A stretch of 64,000 nucleotides of DNA from Arthrobacter sp. NtRootA1 (GCF_019976975.1 NZ_AP024630.1:744001-808000); one strand, 5' to 3'. Counted from the first letter of the stretch, positions 25,764 to 35,354 are shown. A program made the numbers and translations. Notes: generated by a model from the sequence alone, not told the origin.

Positions 25764-27871
25764 TTCGCATCCTCCTTCAAGTGGCTGGCCCAGTAGTGGT
25801 CCGCATCATCGCCAGTGGACGACGCAACCGTGGTGAGGACGAGCTTCTGATTGGGATCCGCGTCGGCGCGCAATGAGCGTGCCGCGAAGCGGTCGCCCGC
25901 AGCGAAATCCCGTGGTGAAGGGACCGTGCCGGGGATCTGGTGCAGGCGGACGGCGTCGGCCTCAATGGAGAGGACTGCCCCCAACAAGCCACGGGTGTAC
26001 TCGTGCTTCGGATTCTGCAGAAGCTCGGAAGCCTGTGCGGATTCCACCACTTGGCCGGCGTACATGACCGTGATTCGGTGGGCCAGGGAGGCCACCAACG
26101 CGAGGTCGTGGCTAACGAACACCATGGCGAAGCCCTGTTGTTCGCGGAGCTCGTTGAGGAGGTCCACAACCTGCTTTTGCACGGTGACGTCCAAGGCCGT
26201 GGTGGGCTCGTCGGCCACTACGATCTTCGGTGAGCGGGAGAGAGCCATGGCAATCAGCACGCGTTGGCGTTGGCCGCCTGAGAGCTCGTGCGGGTAGCTG
26301 GCAAGAGTCCGGACAGGGTCCAGCTTCACCATTTCCAGCAGCTCCGCCGGTGTCTTGCGGCCGCCGCGTTTGGTGAGTTGCTCCAGCTGGTCCTTGATCT
26401 TCATGGATGGGTTCAGCGAGCTCAAAGCATCCTGATAGACCATGGCAATCTGCTCGCCACGCAGGCCCTCGTAAGCCTTGGGGTTGCTGTGCTGAGTGTT
26501 TGCGTCCAGGAGTTCCTTGCCATCGAACTTGATGGATCCGGTGACCTGTGCGGTCTTGGGCAGAAGACCCATGACGGCCAGTGAAGTGATGGACTTTCCA
26601 CAACCGGACTCGCCTACGAGGCCCATGGTCTCGCCTTCGCGGACGGTGAATGAGACGTTGTCCACGATTGCGATGTCGCCGAACCGGCCCGGGAAGCGGA
26701 TGGACAGGTTCTTCACTTCCAGCACATTGCGGGCACCCGGAGATACCTGCGGGAGCCGGTCGGTGCGCTTCGCCTCGATGGCTGCCAGCAGTTCCAGTTC
26801 GCGGTCCAACAGGAGGTGCGGGTTGGCGGCGGCGAGCTTCACATCGGTGAGGACGGCTGAGGTTGCCACACTGGAAGTGACGGCATCGCCGGAAGCTGCA
26901 CGGACGCCGTCGAGCTCGTGTTCTTCAACTACGGAAGGCTGGGCAACGGAAGTGGCAACTTCGGTGTCCACAACAACAGCAGCGGTGGAGCCGTCGTCGT
27001 CCTTCACCGCGGGGGCGCGGCGGAGCTTCGGGTTCACCATGGCGTCCGTGAGGCCCTCGGCGAGGATGTTCAGGGACAGCACGGTCAGCAGGATGGTCAG
27101 GCCGGCAAAGGTTGTTGCCCACCATCCGCCGGAGAGCACAAGGTTGCGGCCGTAGGAGATCACGTTGCCCCAAGACGGAGCAGGATCCTGCACGCCGGCG
27201 CCGAGGAAGGACAGCGACGCTTCCAGGATGATGGCATCGGCCACCATCACTGTGGCGAACACCAGTACGGGAGCGGCGGTGTTACGGACAATGTGCTTGA
27301 CCAGAATGTAGAAGCGGCCGGCGCCGATCACGCGTTCGGCACGGACGTAGTCTTCGCCATATTGTGCGAGCACGTTGGCGCGGACCACTCGTGCAAGCTG
27401 CGGGGTGTAGATGATGGCGATCGCGATGATGATGGTGGGAACCGAGTTGCCGAACGCGGCCAGCAGTACCGCCGCAAGCGCGATGCCCGGGAACGCCATG
27501 AGGATGTCCATAAGCCGCATGATGATCTCGTTGACCGACTTGCTGGACGTCGCCGCGAAGGAGCCAAGGAGCGCACCGGCGAGGATGGCGAGGCCAACCG
27601 CGCCGAGGCCGATCATGAGGGAGGACTGTGCGCCGAAGAGCAGGCGAGAGAAGATGTCGCGGCCCAAGCGGTCGGTGCCGAAGAAGTGCTCGGCGCCGGG
27701 CGGGGTTGCCGGGATGAACGTCTCAAGGGGATCGTGCGGAGCGATGACCGGCGCGAGGATGGCCGCGAGCACGATCATGACGAGGAAGAGCAGGGCGATA
27801 CGGGAGCCCCAGGGCAGGGCCTTGAAACGAATGCCCGGGGCACTTAGCCGTTCTGCGAGCTTGCTGCGCAT
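25760..27871 (-). CDS. Fused ABC permease (DppC) and ATPase (DppD)
   Basis: A 703-residue fusion. Residues about 1-290 are a DppC-type permease with an N-terminal helix near 25-50, the conserved PHDPLETF segment, GTDRLGRDIFSRLLFGAQ, and the EAA-like loop ILVKHIVRNTAAPVLV. A variable linker (about 290-370) joins a DppD ATPase with GESGCGKSITSLAV, LSGGQRQRVLIAMAL and IVVADEPTTALDVT. Permease-ATPase fusions of this type occur in actinobacterial peptide-family importers, including SiaG. The stop overlaps the next ATPase start by 4 bp. Confidence 0.92.
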   Translation of the reverse strand: MRSKLAERLSAPGIRFKALPWGSRIALLFLVMIVLAAILAPVIAPHDPLETFIPATPPGAEHFFGTDRLGRDIFSRLLFGAQSSLMIGLGAVGLAILAGALLGSFAATSSKSVNEIIMRLMDILMAFPGIALAAVLLAAFGNSVPTIIIAIAIIYTPQLARVVRANVLAQYGEDYVRAERVIGAGRFYILVKHIVRNTAAPVLVFATVMVADAIILEASLSFLGAGVQDPAPSWGNVISYGRNLVLSGGWWATTFAGLTILLTVLSLNILAEGLTDAMVNPKLRRAPAVKDDDGSTAAVVVDTEVATSVAQPSVVEEHELDGVRAASGDAVTSSVATSAVLTDVKLAAANPHLLLDRELELLAAIEAKRTDRLPQVSPGARNVLEVKNLSIRFPGRFGDIAIVDNVSFTVREGETMGLVGESGCGKSITSLAVMGLLPKTAQVTGSIKFDGKELLDANTQHSNPKAYEGLRGEQIAMVYQDALSSLNPSMKIKDQLEQLTKRGGRKTPAELLEMVKLDPVRTLASYPHELSGGQRQRVLIAMALSRSPKIVVADEPTTALDVTVQKQVVDLLNELREQQGFAMVFVSHDLALVASLAHRITVMYAGQVVESAQASELLQNPKHEYTRGLLGAVLSIEADAVRLHQIPGTVPSPRDFAAGDRFAARSLRADADPNQKLVLTTVASSTGDDADHYWASHLKEDAK

Positions 27872-27874
27872 GAG

Positions 27875-28831
27875 CTATACCGTCCTGATTCGGGGGTTGA
27901 TGAGCAGGTAGAGAAGGTCCACCACGATGTTCACCAGAACGAACGTGACAGAGATGGTGAGAACCACGCCCTGGACCAGGTTGACGTCCAGATTGGTGAT
28001 GCCATTGAGGATCAGCTGGCCCATGCCGGGCAGGGCGAAGATCATTTCAATCACGACGGCGCCACCCAGTAGGTAGCCCACGCGGAGTCCCAGCACGGTC
28101 ACCGGGGTGACGAGGGCGTTGCGGAGAACGTTCTTGGAAACCACTTCGCGGTAGGGGACACCGTTGCCGATGGCGGTGCGGACGTAGTCGCGGTCAAGTT
28201 CCTCCACCATGGAGGTTCGGACCACACGGATCAGTGATGCGGAGACGGGGATGCCGAGGGCGAGTGCCGGGAGGGCCATCGAGTTGAGCCAACCGCCAAA
28301 GCCGGACTCCGGCGTCGCAATTCCACCTGAGGGGAACATGGGGTTGGCGCCGAGTGCGAACCACTGGATCAAAAGGATGCCGAGCCAGAACGAGGGCGTG
28401 GCGATCGCGGCGATCGAGAAGACGCGGACCAACTGGTCCTGCCACTTGTCCCGGTAGAGGGCACCGAGGATTCCGAAAGCCAGGGACAGAACAATTGCGA
28501 TAATGACGCCCAGGAAGGTGAGCTGCAGCGTCAGCGGGAACGCAGAGCCGATCATGGATGCCACCGACTTCGCCGGCGGGGTTGTGACTCCGAGATCGAA
28601 CTGCAGCAGCTTCCCAAGGAAACGGAAGTATTGCAGGACCAGGGGATCGTTCAGGCCATTTTCCTGGCGGTACTGCTGCTTGGCTTCCTCGCTGGCGCCG
28701 TCACCGAGGGCCGAACTGGCTTGGTCGCCGGGAGCGGCCTGCAGGACGAGGAAGACGAGCAACGTAATGCCCAGGATCATCAATGGCAATGCTGCAAGCC
28801 TGCGGCCTAGCAGACGCAATATCGTGACCAA
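27875..28831 (-). CDS. ABC transporter permease (DppB type)
   Basis: A 318-residue integral membrane permease with six helices. LLVFLVLQAAPGDQA near the N-terminus is the DppB landmark, and the C-terminal half carries LRVGYLLGGAVVIEMIFALPGMG. It is the partner of the fused permease-ATPase 3 bp downstream. It is separated from the binding-protein gene by 100 bp that contain a family A palindromic repeat. Confidence 0.92.
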   Translation of the reverse strand: MVTILRLLGRRLAALPLMILGITLLVFLVLQAAPGDQASSALGDGASEEAKQQYRQENGLNDPLVLQYFRFLGKLLQFDLGVTTPPAKSVASMIGSAFPLTLQLTFLGVIIAIVLSLAFGILGALYRDKWQDQLVRVFSIAAIATPSFWLGILLIQWFALGANPMFPSGGIATPESGFGGWLNSMALPALALGIPVSASLIRVVRTSMVEELDRDYVRTAIGNGVPYREVVSKNVLRNALVTPVTVLGLRVGYLLGGAVVIEMIFALPGMGQLILNGITNLDVNLVQGVVLTISVTFVLVNIVVDLLYLLINPRIRTV

Positions 28832-28863
28832 TTTGTTCTCCGGTTGGTTGGGTGTGCTGCTTG

Positions 28864-28923
28864 GTTGGGTGTCCTGCTCTGCGTGCTATTTGGGGATTTA
28901 GTGCGCAAAGCAGGCCTCGCAAC
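28864..28923. repeat. Dispersed palindromic repeat, family A copy 4
   Basis: The left arm GTTGGGTGTCCTGCTCTGCG (28864-28883) pairs with the right arm CGCAAAGCAGGCCTCGCAAC (28904-28923). It sits between the substrate-binding-protein gene and the first permease gene of the transporter operon. That is where REP elements in other bacteria stabilise the mRNA of the abundant binding protein. Confidence 0.85.
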
Positions 28924-28931
28924 TCGGGTTT

Positions 28932-30554
28932 CTAGGCGGTACGTCCGACGTCGATGAATGACAACCCGGTGGTGGGCAGAGGCTGGAAGCCCTTGAGTTT
29001 TTTCTCGTCCCACGCACTGGGAAGCTGTCGGTGAAGGACGGGATATAGGGGGACCTCGTCAGAGACCATATCCACGATTTCGCCCACCACCTTCTTGGCC
29101 TCCTCGCCGGACGCCTGGGAGCCCTTGTTCATGAGTTCCTGCAATTTGGCGCGCTCAGGGGTGGTCCAGAAGGCACGCTTTTCCATCCATGTGGCGCCAG
29201 AGTAGAACCAGCTCAACAGCAGGTCCGCATCGTTGCCGAACACTGATGGATCACCCGGGGCCGCAACCACGGTGTAGTCACCCTTGCCCACGCGGTCGCT
29301 GTACAAGGCGCCGGATTGGAGGCTCTTGACGGTGACCTTGACCCCGGGGATCTTGTTCCAGGATTCAAGGATCAGCGGTGCAACGTCCTTGACCCAGGCG
29401 GTGTCCGTGGTGAGGAGCTCGAATTCGAGGCTCGTGACGCCGGCCTGCTTTAGCAGGTCTTCGGCCTTTTTCGTGTCAAAACCATAGACGTTCTTGGCCT
29501 TGACGTAGTCCGGGTGGCCTTCCTGGAAGTAGGAGCTGGCGGCTTTGGCGTTGCCGAACAAGGCCTTCTTGATGATGGCATCCTTGTCCAGGCCATAATG
29601 CAATGCCTGACGGACCAACTTGTTGTCGAACGGGGCTTTGGCGCAGTTGAACATGAGGAACAGCAGGCCGAAGGACTGGACGGATTCCACCTTGACCTTG
29701 GACTTCAAGCCGTCGACGTCCAGGTAGGGAACGTCCTCGATGGCCTGGACGCGGCCGGATTGGACAGCAGTAACACGGGCGGCTGCGTCCGAAAGAAGGA
29801 GCCAGGTCATGCCCTTGGCGAGCGCAGGTTTGGGGCCGTTGTAGTCGGCGAATGCTTCGAAGACGATCTTGTCGTCCTTGACTGCGGACACCAGCTTGTA
29901 GGGGCCGGAGCCGACTGGCTTGGCGTCGAAGGCCTTCAGATCGCTGGCGAGTGCCTTGGGGACGACCTTCACAACGGAGATACGCGGTCCAAAGCCGGGG
30001 AAGGCGTACTTGAGGGTAAATTCCACGGTCTTGGCGTCCAGGGGTTTGACGTCCTGGATGAACGGGATGAACTGGGAGAACAACGACTTGTTCGCCGGGT
30101 CCATCACGCGGGTGAAGGAAAAGGCAACGTCGTCGGTAGTGACGGGAGAGCCGTCGTGGAACTTGGCACCGTCGCGGATGGTCACCTGGTAGGTGGTGTC
30201 GTTGATTTTCTTGGGATCCGAGGCTGCCAAGGCGTTGTATGGCTGGCGGGTAGCTGGGTGCAGCTCGATGAGGCCTTCGAAGATGTGCAGGTTGGCTGCC
30301 ATCGGTGTGGCTCCCGAGGAGCTCAGCGGGTCAAAGCCTGTGGAGAGGGCGTAGGAGATGCCAGCTTCGATCATGAGGTCCTTGTTCACAGCAGCGGTGT
30401 TCGCTGCGTTCCCCGTGGTGGTGCTGGCAGCGCCGCCGCACGCAGAAAGGGTCGCCGTGAAGGCGGCGGCTGCACCAACTGCGCCGCTCAGCTTGAGGAA
30501 GTTCCGGCGGCTGGCGTCATTGACCAGCGGCAGGCTGTTGATGGTCTTGCTCAT
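28932..30554 (-). CDS. ABC transporter substrate-binding lipoprotein (SBP_bac_5), sialate-importer-like
   Basis: A 540-residue exported binding protein. From ATG 30554 a twin-arginine-like stretch ([20 protein letters not shown]) leads into the lipobox LSACGG, so it is a Tat- or Sec-exported lipoprotein. The DppA/OppA-family body includes [22 protein letters not shown] in its expected position. ATG 30554 has GTGAGG about 8 nt upstream; frame upstream to 30635 is not needed. It is the first gene of the seven-gene nan-type operon. The family takes up peptides, nickel or, as in SatA and SiaE, sialic acids. Confidence 0.9.
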   Translation of the reverse strand: MSKTINSLPLVNDASRRNFLKLSGAVGAAAAFTATLSACGGAASTTTGNAANTAAVNKDLMIEAGISYALSTGFDPLSSSGATPMAANLHIFEGLIELHPATRQPYNALAASDPKKINDTTYQVTIRDGAKFHDGSPVTTDDVAFSFTRVMDPANKSLFSQFIPFIQDVKPLDAKTVEFTLKYAFPGFGPRISVVKVVPKALASDLKAFDAKPVGSGPYKLVSAVKDDKIVFEAFADYNGPKPALAKGMTWLLLSDAAARVTAVQSGRVQAIEDVPYLDVDGLKSKVKVESVQSFGLLFLMFNCAKAPFDNKLVRQALHYGLDKDAIIKKALFGNAKAASSYFQEGHPDYVKAKNVYGFDTKKAEDLLKQAGVTSLEFELLTTDTAWVKDVAPLILESWNKIPGVKVTVKSLQSGALYSDRVGKGDYTVVAAPGDPSVFGNDADLLLSWFYSGATWMEKRAFWTTPERAKLQELMNKGSQASGEEAKKVVGEIVDMVSDEVPLYPVLHRQLPSAWDEKKLKGFQPLPTTGLSFIDVGRTA

Positions 30555-30585
30555 AGGGTGCCTCACCATTCGACTGTCGTGGGTT

Positions 30586-30606
30586 ATCGGATGTAGGACG
30601 TCCGAT
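30586..30606. promoter_or_regulatory. Candidate GntR/NanR operator upstream of the transporter operon
   Basis: A 21-bp dyad ATCGGATGT-AGG-ACGTCCGAT has one mismatch per pair of 9-nt arms. It lies 31 bp upstream of the binding-protein start. Its left half ATCGGATGT recurs in the second site at 30771-30788 as the complement ACATCCGAT, supporting one shared regulator. Confidence 0.6.
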
Positions 30607-30770
30607 GCTCGTATTGAAACTGTAAGGGTGGTCACAAGGGGACGTCAAGTGAGAAATGGATCACGGTGAGGCTGCCTGGGAAGCTGGAAACCCGCGGGTT
30701 CCTCGCTGCCCGGGTGCCCGAAGGCGGAATTCTCGAGGAATTCCGAAGACATACCTATCAAGGAGGTGGG

Positions 30771-30788
30771 ACATCCGATATTGTATGT
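30771..30788. promoter_or_regulatory. Second candidate GntR/NanR operator
   Basis: ACATCCGATATTGTATGT is an 18-bp imperfect palindrome (ACATnCnATATnGnATGT) about 117 bp upstream of the GntR gene. It contains the same ACATCCGAT half-site as the operator at 30586-30606. Between the two sites lies another perfect dyad, CGGAATTC-5nt-GAATTCCG (30725-30745), of unknown role. Confidence 0.55.
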
Positions 30789-30904
30789 TGCGAGTCACTC
30801 ATCTGTGGTGGGCATAAAGCTCGCCTCAATATTAACACCGCACTCCTTCTGCATCCGAGGTACACAGGCCTCTCTGGGAAGAGTGCATCGGCAAGGAGAG
30901 CGCC

Positions 30905-31633
30905 ATGACAACTTCCGGTGTCGTTCCGCAAGCGCGGTTCAGTGCACAGGCCCGGCTGCGTGCATTGCAGTCGGACATTATGGAACTCATCCTTGAGCGC
31001 GAGCTCGAGGCGGGTGACCCGTTGCCCACAGAGAACGAGCTTTCAGTCGCCCTCGGTGTCGGGCGCAATACGTTGCGTGAGTCCCTGAAAGTGCTGCAGG
31101 CCCTGGGTGTGATCGAGATCCGCCATGGCTTCGGGATGTTCGTGGCGCCCAGCAACTTCGATGCTTTGGCTGATGGCCTGACATTCCGGGGTCGGCTTTC
31201 CCTCCGACACCAAGGACTCGAAGCCTTGCAGCTGGTGGACGTGCGGCAGGCCTTGGAGTCTGGGCTGATCGGCTCCTCTATCGATGTGATGACCAAGGAG
31301 CAGCTCGCGTCCATCGAGGAAACCGTGAAGCAAATGGAAGAACTCGCCGCCGCCGGTGAGAACTTCGTGGCCGCCGACGCCGAGTTCCACCGCCGGCTAT
31401 TCGAACCCCTGAACAACGAGCTGCTGATCAACCTCATGGGGGTTTTCTGGAAGGTGTACCGGAAGATCCACGTAGAGATCGGCGCCGGTAATGAGGACCT
31501 GGCAAAGACCGCCGCAATCCATCGCAATATCTATGCCGCCGTTGCAGCGGGAGACAAGGTCCTCGCAGCCGAGCTGCTCAACCGTCATTTCGACGGCATT
31601 CGGCGCCGCATCAGCGAGGCCGTGGGGGAGTAG
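30905..31633 (+). CDS. nanR: GntR/FadR-family regulator of the sialate-type operon
   Basis: A 242-residue regulator divergent from the transporter operon. The winged helix is LPTENELSVALGVGRNTLRESLKVL near residues 38-62. The FCD domain follows, with metal-site residues in AADAEFHRRLFEPLNN and AAIHRNIYAAVAAGD. NanR proteins of this class repress sialic-acid genes and respond to Neu5Ac or ManNAc-6-P. The symbol is assigned from context. ATG 30905 has AAGGAGAG 6-7 nt upstream. Two operator candidates lie in the 350-bp shared region. Confidence 0.8.
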   Translation: MTTSGVVPQARFSAQARLRALQSDIMELILERELEAGDPLPTENELSVALGVGRNTLRESLKVLQALGVIEIRHGFGMFVAPSNFDALADGLTFRGRLSLRHQGLEALQLVDVRQALESGLIGSSIDVMTKEQLASIEETVKQMEELAAAGENFVAADAEFHRRLFEPLNNELLINLMGVFWKVYRKIHVEIGAGNEDLAKTAAIHRNIYAAVAAGDKVLAAELLNRHFDGIRRRISEAVGE

Positions 31634-31648
31634 GCGTTCCCACTGGCG

Positions 31649-31697
31649 GCAAGGGCCGCCGTCGTACTTTTTCGGAAAGTACGACGGCGGCCCTTGC
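31649..31697 (+). terminator. Strong hairpin terminator
   Basis: A perfect 22-bp stem (left arm 31649-31670, right arm 31676-31697) with a 5-nt TTCGG loop starts 15 bp after the regulator's stop codon. Its stem includes GGGCCGCCGTCGT, which recurs in the terminator after pckG. Confidence 0.8.
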
Positions 31698-31715
31698 GTT
31701 TCTGCGCGCGGCCGG

Positions 31716-31781
31716 CCCAACTGAGTCGCAGTTGTGCGCGTTTAGCGTGCTCTAAACGCGCACTGCTGCTACTTACTTGGG
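31716..31781. repeat. Dispersed palindromic repeat, family B copy 2
   Basis: Two 30-nt arms (31716-31745 and 31752-31781) pair with about six mismatches around a 6-nt loop. The ends CCCAACTGAGT and TACTTGGG match copy 1 at 14465-14532. The 12-bp inner stem (GTGCGCGTTTAG) is unrelated to copy 1's core yet perfectly self-complementary. Confidence 0.8.
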
Positions 31782-31796
31782 TGAGCGGGAAAACAA

Positions 31797-31828
31797 AAGA
31801 CCCGCACCGGCGAACCGGTGCGGGTCTT
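31797..31828 (-). terminator. Terminator of the tRNA-Arg gene
   Basis: A perfect 14-bp stem AAGACCCGCACCGG / CCGGTGCGGGTCTT with a CGAA tetraloop lies 6 bp downstream of the tRNA on its strand. A T-rich run (TCTTTTGTTTT) follows. Confidence 0.85.
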
Positions 31829-31834
31829 CATCTG

Positions 31835-31908
<74 letters not shown>

Positions 31909-32192
31909 ATTTCGTGTGATTCTCGGCGGTCTGTTTCTCTGACCCCCTCGAACCTCAATAAACTTTACAGAAGTTCATGTGAAGTTCCAAATCGAAAAGC
32001 TGTAATCTGCACAACTAGACCGGTCTATGTGACCTTCCTCACTTAAAACGCCCTTCTCTGAGATTGAAACCTTGAATTCTAGGGGTTTTTCGTTTTGCAG
32101 CCTTCGAAGGTCCGATGTCTGACAACGAATTGGTCTGGTCCGCGCCCCCTATCGTTTAGGACACACCACTGAACCCGAGGAAGGGAACCGCA

Positions 32193-34019
32193 ATGGGCGA
32201 TCTGGCGCGACTGCCGCTGCTTGAGAAGGCACCTACTACGCATGCACGCCTGCTGGCCTGGGTCGAGGAAGTTGCCGAGCTGACTCAGCCGGACCGCATC
32301 CACTGGGTTGATGGCAGCGAAGCAGAAAACAAGAAGCTGACCGACGAACTCGTCGAGGCCGGCACCCTGACGAGGCTGAACCCGGAAACGTTCCCGAATT
32401 CCTTCGCGGCGTTCTCTGACCCGGCTGACGTTGCCCGTGTAGAGGAGCAGACCTTCATCTGCTCCGAGAACGAGCGCGACGCTGGCTTTACCAACAACTG
32501 GATGGCTCCGGCGGAGATGAAGCAGAAGCTGCGCGGACTGTTCGCCGGCTCCATGCGCGGCCGCACCATGTACGTCATTCCTTTCGTCATGGGCCACCTG
32601 GACGCAGAGGACCCGAAGTTCGGCGTTGAGATCACTGACTCCGCCTACGTTGTAGCTTCCATGCGGATTATGGCCCGCATCGGCTCGGACGTCCTGGACC
32701 GCATCACGCAGACCGATGCATTCTTTGTGCCTGCCCTCCACTCGCTGGGCGCACCCCTGGAACCCGGTCAGGCCGACGTCGCGTGGCCGTGCAACCCGGA
32801 CAAGTGGATTGTCCACTTCCCTGAAGAGCGCTCTATCTGGTCCTTCGGTTCGGGCTACGGCGGAAACGCGCTGCTTGGCAAGAAGTGCTACGCCCTGCGC
32901 ATCGCCTCCGTGATGGCCCGCGACGAAGGCTGGCTGGCCGAGCACATGCTCATCCTCAAGCTGACCTCGCCTGAGCAGAAGACCTACTACGTCTCCGCAG
33001 CCTTCCCGTCTGCTTGCGGCAAGACCAACCTCGCGCTTCTCGACCCCACCATCAAGGGCTGGAAGGTTGAGACTCTTGGCGATGACATCACCTGGATGCG
33101 TTTTGGCAAGGAAGGCGAGCTCCGCGCCGTCAACCCTGAGGCTGGCCTGTTCGGCGTAGCCCCGGGCACCGGTTGGGGAACCAACCCGAACGCGATGCGC
33201 GCTATCGCCAAGGGCAACAGCATCTTCACGAACGTTGCCCTGACCGATGACGGCGGCGTGTGGTGGGAAGGTATGACGGAGGAAACTCCGGCGCACCTGA
33301 CCGACTGGCGCGGCGAGTCCTGGACTCCGGACTCCGACGCCCCGGCCGCACACCCCAACTCCCGTTTCTGCACGCCGATCGACCAGATCGACATGCTCGC
33401 CGAGGAGTACTTCAGCCCGGACGGCGTGGAGCTGTCGGCAATCCTGTTTGGAGGCCGTCGTAAGACCACCATCCCGCTGGTCACGGAGGCCCGCGATTGG
33501 TCCAACGGTATTTTCATGGGTGCCACGCTTTCCTCGGAAACCACGGCTGCTGCAGCTGGCGCCGTAGGTGTTGTCCGCCGCGATCCGATGGCAATGCTGC
33601 CGTTCATCGGCTACGACGCAGGCGACTACCTGAACCACTGGGTGAACCTGTCGGCGAAGGCCAACCCGGAGCGACTGCCCAAGATCTTCCTGGTCAACTG
33701 GTTCCGTCGTACTGCTGACGGTGGCTTCGCGTGGCCGGGTTTCGGGGACAACGCACGCGTGCTGAAGTGGGCCATCGAACGGCTCGAAGGCAAGGCAGAC
33801 GCTGTGGAAACGCCGATCGGTTTCGTTCCGACCGGCGACAGCATCGACCTTGAAGGACTGGACATGACCCCGGCCGAGGTCGAGGCAGCTGTCCGTGTGG
33901 ATGCCGACGAATGGACCACCGAGCTGGCATCCATCGAGGAATGGTTCGCCAACTTCGGCGAGTCCCTCCCCGCGGCGCTGCAGTCCGAACTGGACGGCCT
34001 CAAGAGCCGTCTGGGCTAG
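32193..34019 (+). CDS. pckG: Phosphoenolpyruvate carboxykinase (GTP)
   Basis: A 608-residue cytosolic enzyme converting oxaloacetate and GTP to PEP, CO2 and GDP in gluconeogenesis. The P-loop-like kinase motif [13 protein letters not shown] is near residue 273. The substrate-binding segment is [14 protein letters not shown], and GWGTNPNAM and [12 protein letters not shown] follow. Length fits the GTP-dependent class of Actinobacteria rather than the ATP class. ATG 32193 has GAGGAAGGG upstream. A long antisense frame over the same bases is a high-GC shadow. Confidence 0.97.
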   Translation: MGDLARLPLLEKAPTTHARLLAWVEEVAELTQPDRIHWVDGSEAENKKLTDELVEAGTLTRLNPETFPNSFAAFSDPADVARVEEQTFICSENERDAGFTNNWMAPAEMKQKLRGLFAGSMRGRTMYVIPFVMGHLDAEDPKFGVEITDSAYVVASMRIMARIGSDVLDRITQTDAFFVPALHSLGAPLEPGQADVAWPCNPDKWIVHFPEERSIWSFGSGYGGNALLGKKCYALRIASVMARDEGWLAEHMLILKLTSPEQKTYYVSAAFPSACGKTNLALLDPTIKGWKVETLGDDITWMRFGKEGELRAVNPEAGLFGVAPGTGWGTNPNAMRAIAKGNSIFTNVALTDDGGVWWEGMTEETPAHLTDWRGESWTPDSDAPAAHPNSRFCTPIDQIDMLAEEYFSPDGVELSAILFGGRRKTTIPLVTEARDWSNGIFMGATLSSETTAAAAGAVGVVRRDPMAMLPFIGYDAGDYLNHWVNLSAKANPERLPKIFLVNWFRRTADGGFAWPGFGDNARVLKWAIERLEGKADAVETPIGFVPTGDSIDLEGLDMTPAEVEAAVRVDADEWTTELASIEEWFANFGESLPAALQSELDGLKSRLG

Positions 34020-34050
34020 ACCTCTTAAGGACAACGGCGTTCTTAAGTGA

Positions 34051-34100
34051 ACGACGACGGCCCGTCACTTTTCGCTGGAAAAGTGACGGGCCGCCGTCGT
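34051..34100 (+). terminator. Hairpin terminator after pckG
   Basis: A 22-bp stem (34051-34072 and 34079-34100) with one mismatch and a 6-nt loop separates pckG from the convergent hmp gene, so it can act in both directions. The stem shares GGGCCGCCGTCGT with the terminator at 31649-31697. Confidence 0.75.
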
Positions 34101-34132
34101 GCTTGTTGCTTTTGTCCTGGCTCTTGCTTTGA

Positions 34133-35305
34133 CTAGTTCGCGAGCCAGACGTCAGGGCCGAACACTTCGTAGTGGATCCGGGTGGCCGGAATCCCGGCCT
34201 CGATCGCTTCGTCGCGAATCTTCTTCATGAAAGGCAACGGCCCGCAGAGGTACAAGGAAGCGTCTGCCGGCATGTCGACTTCCCTCAGGGACATGAAGCC
34301 TGCCTTGGCGCGGTGCACTTCGTTGCTGGACTGGGGCGACTCAAGCCAGAGCTGAAGTTCGGCGTCAATGCTCGCAGCGTCTGCCGTCATTTGGCCGCTC
34401 AGAGCCCAACTGTCCATGGAGCGTTCGGCGTGCAGGACAAGAACCTGGCGATCAGTGCCTGCCTCAGCCAGGGAACGCAGGATTGAGGCCGTCGGCGTGC
34501 ACCCGATCCCCGCCGATGCGAGCACAACCGGCCCCTCGCCTTCTTTGAGGGTGATCTCGCCATAGGGGTTGGAAATTTCGAGCACGTCGCCAGGTTCGAC
34601 GGCGGTATGCAGGGCGGTGGACACCTCGCCGCCGTCGTTTAGCTTGGTGGTGAAGATCCGGCTGGTGCCGGCGTCGCCTGACAGTGAATACTGCCGTACT
34701 TGGCGCAAGCCGTCAGGGAGGGCGACCTTGACGCTCACATACTGGCCGGGAAGGGCCGGCGTTACGGGAGTGTCGTCGGCAGGTTCCAAGGTGAATGTCA
34801 TGGCGTCCTTGCCAGCCGTTACCTTGGAAACCACGCGCCAAGGCATCCACATTTTGTTGTTTGACTGGGAGGCATAGAGGTCCTTCTCAAGCTTGATCAG
34901 GGCGTCTGCCATCAGCCAGTAAACTTCCGTCCATGCCTCGGCGATTTCCGGTGTAATGACGTCCGCCAAGTCGGCCGCGATTGCTGCGAAAAGGTGCTCG
35001 TAGACCACTCCGTACTGCTCTTCGGCGATGCCCAGTGAGGCGTGCTTGTGGGCGATCCGGGCCAGGACCTTTTCCGGGAGCGTGCCCGGGTTGTTCACCA
35101 GATGGGTTGCGAAGGCGGCGATGCTCCCGGCGAGTGCCTGTTGCTGATCGCCCGAGCGCTGGTTGGAGCGGCTGAATAGTCCATCGAGCAACTCGGGGTG
35201 CGCTGCAAAGAGGCGCTTGTAGAAGTCTGCGGTGATGTCGCCAATACGCGAGCCGACCAGGGGAAGGGTGGCTTCAATAATGGGGCGGGATTTTTCCGAG
35301 AGCAT
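34133..35305 (-). CDS. hmp: Nitric oxide dioxygenase (flavohaemoglobin)
   Basis: A 390-residue flavohaemoglobin that oxidises NO to nitrate with NADPH and O2. The globin domain (about 1-140) has the B10 Tyr region TADFYKRLFAAHPEL and proximal His in IAHKHASLGI. The FAD-binding motif RQYSLSGDAG and NAD-binding ASAGIGCTP lie in the reductase half. It sits downstream of an NsrR-type Rrf2 gene, and an NsrR-box-like dyad lies about 50 bp upstream of its start, indicating NO-inducible expression. Confidence 0.95.
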   Translation of the reverse strand: MLSEKSRPIIEATLPLVGSRIGDITADFYKRLFAAHPELLDGLFSRSNQRSGDQQQALAGSIAAFATHLVNNPGTLPEKVLARIAHKHASLGIAEEQYGVVYEHLFAAIAADLADVITPEIAEAWTEVYWLMADALIKLEKDLYASQSNNKMWMPWRVVSKVTAGKDAMTFTLEPADDTPVTPALPGQYVSVKVALPDGLRQVRQYSLSGDAGTSRIFTTKLNDGGEVSTALHTAVEPGDVLEISNPYGEITLKEGEGPVVLASAGIGCTPTASILRSLAEAGTDRQVLVLHAERSMDSWALSGQMTADAASIDAELQLWLESPQSSNEVHRAKAGFMSLREVDMPADASLYLCGPLPFMKKIRDEAIEAGIPATRIHYEVFGPDVWLAN

Positions 35306-35354
35306 GATTCTCCTGGGGGTAGGGGTCCGGTTGGGTCATTCGAACCATCACAAT

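Noticed and set aside
26918..27847. A 309-codon plus-strand frame over the fused permease-ATPase gene
   Set aside because: It is a shadow of a well-supported minus-strand gene; His/Gly/Asp-rich with no hydrophobic core.
32079..34034. A 651-codon antisense frame over pckG
   Set aside because: It mirrors the codon structure of a certain PEP carboxykinase gene and contains no motif. Long antisense frames are normal in high-GC coding DNA.
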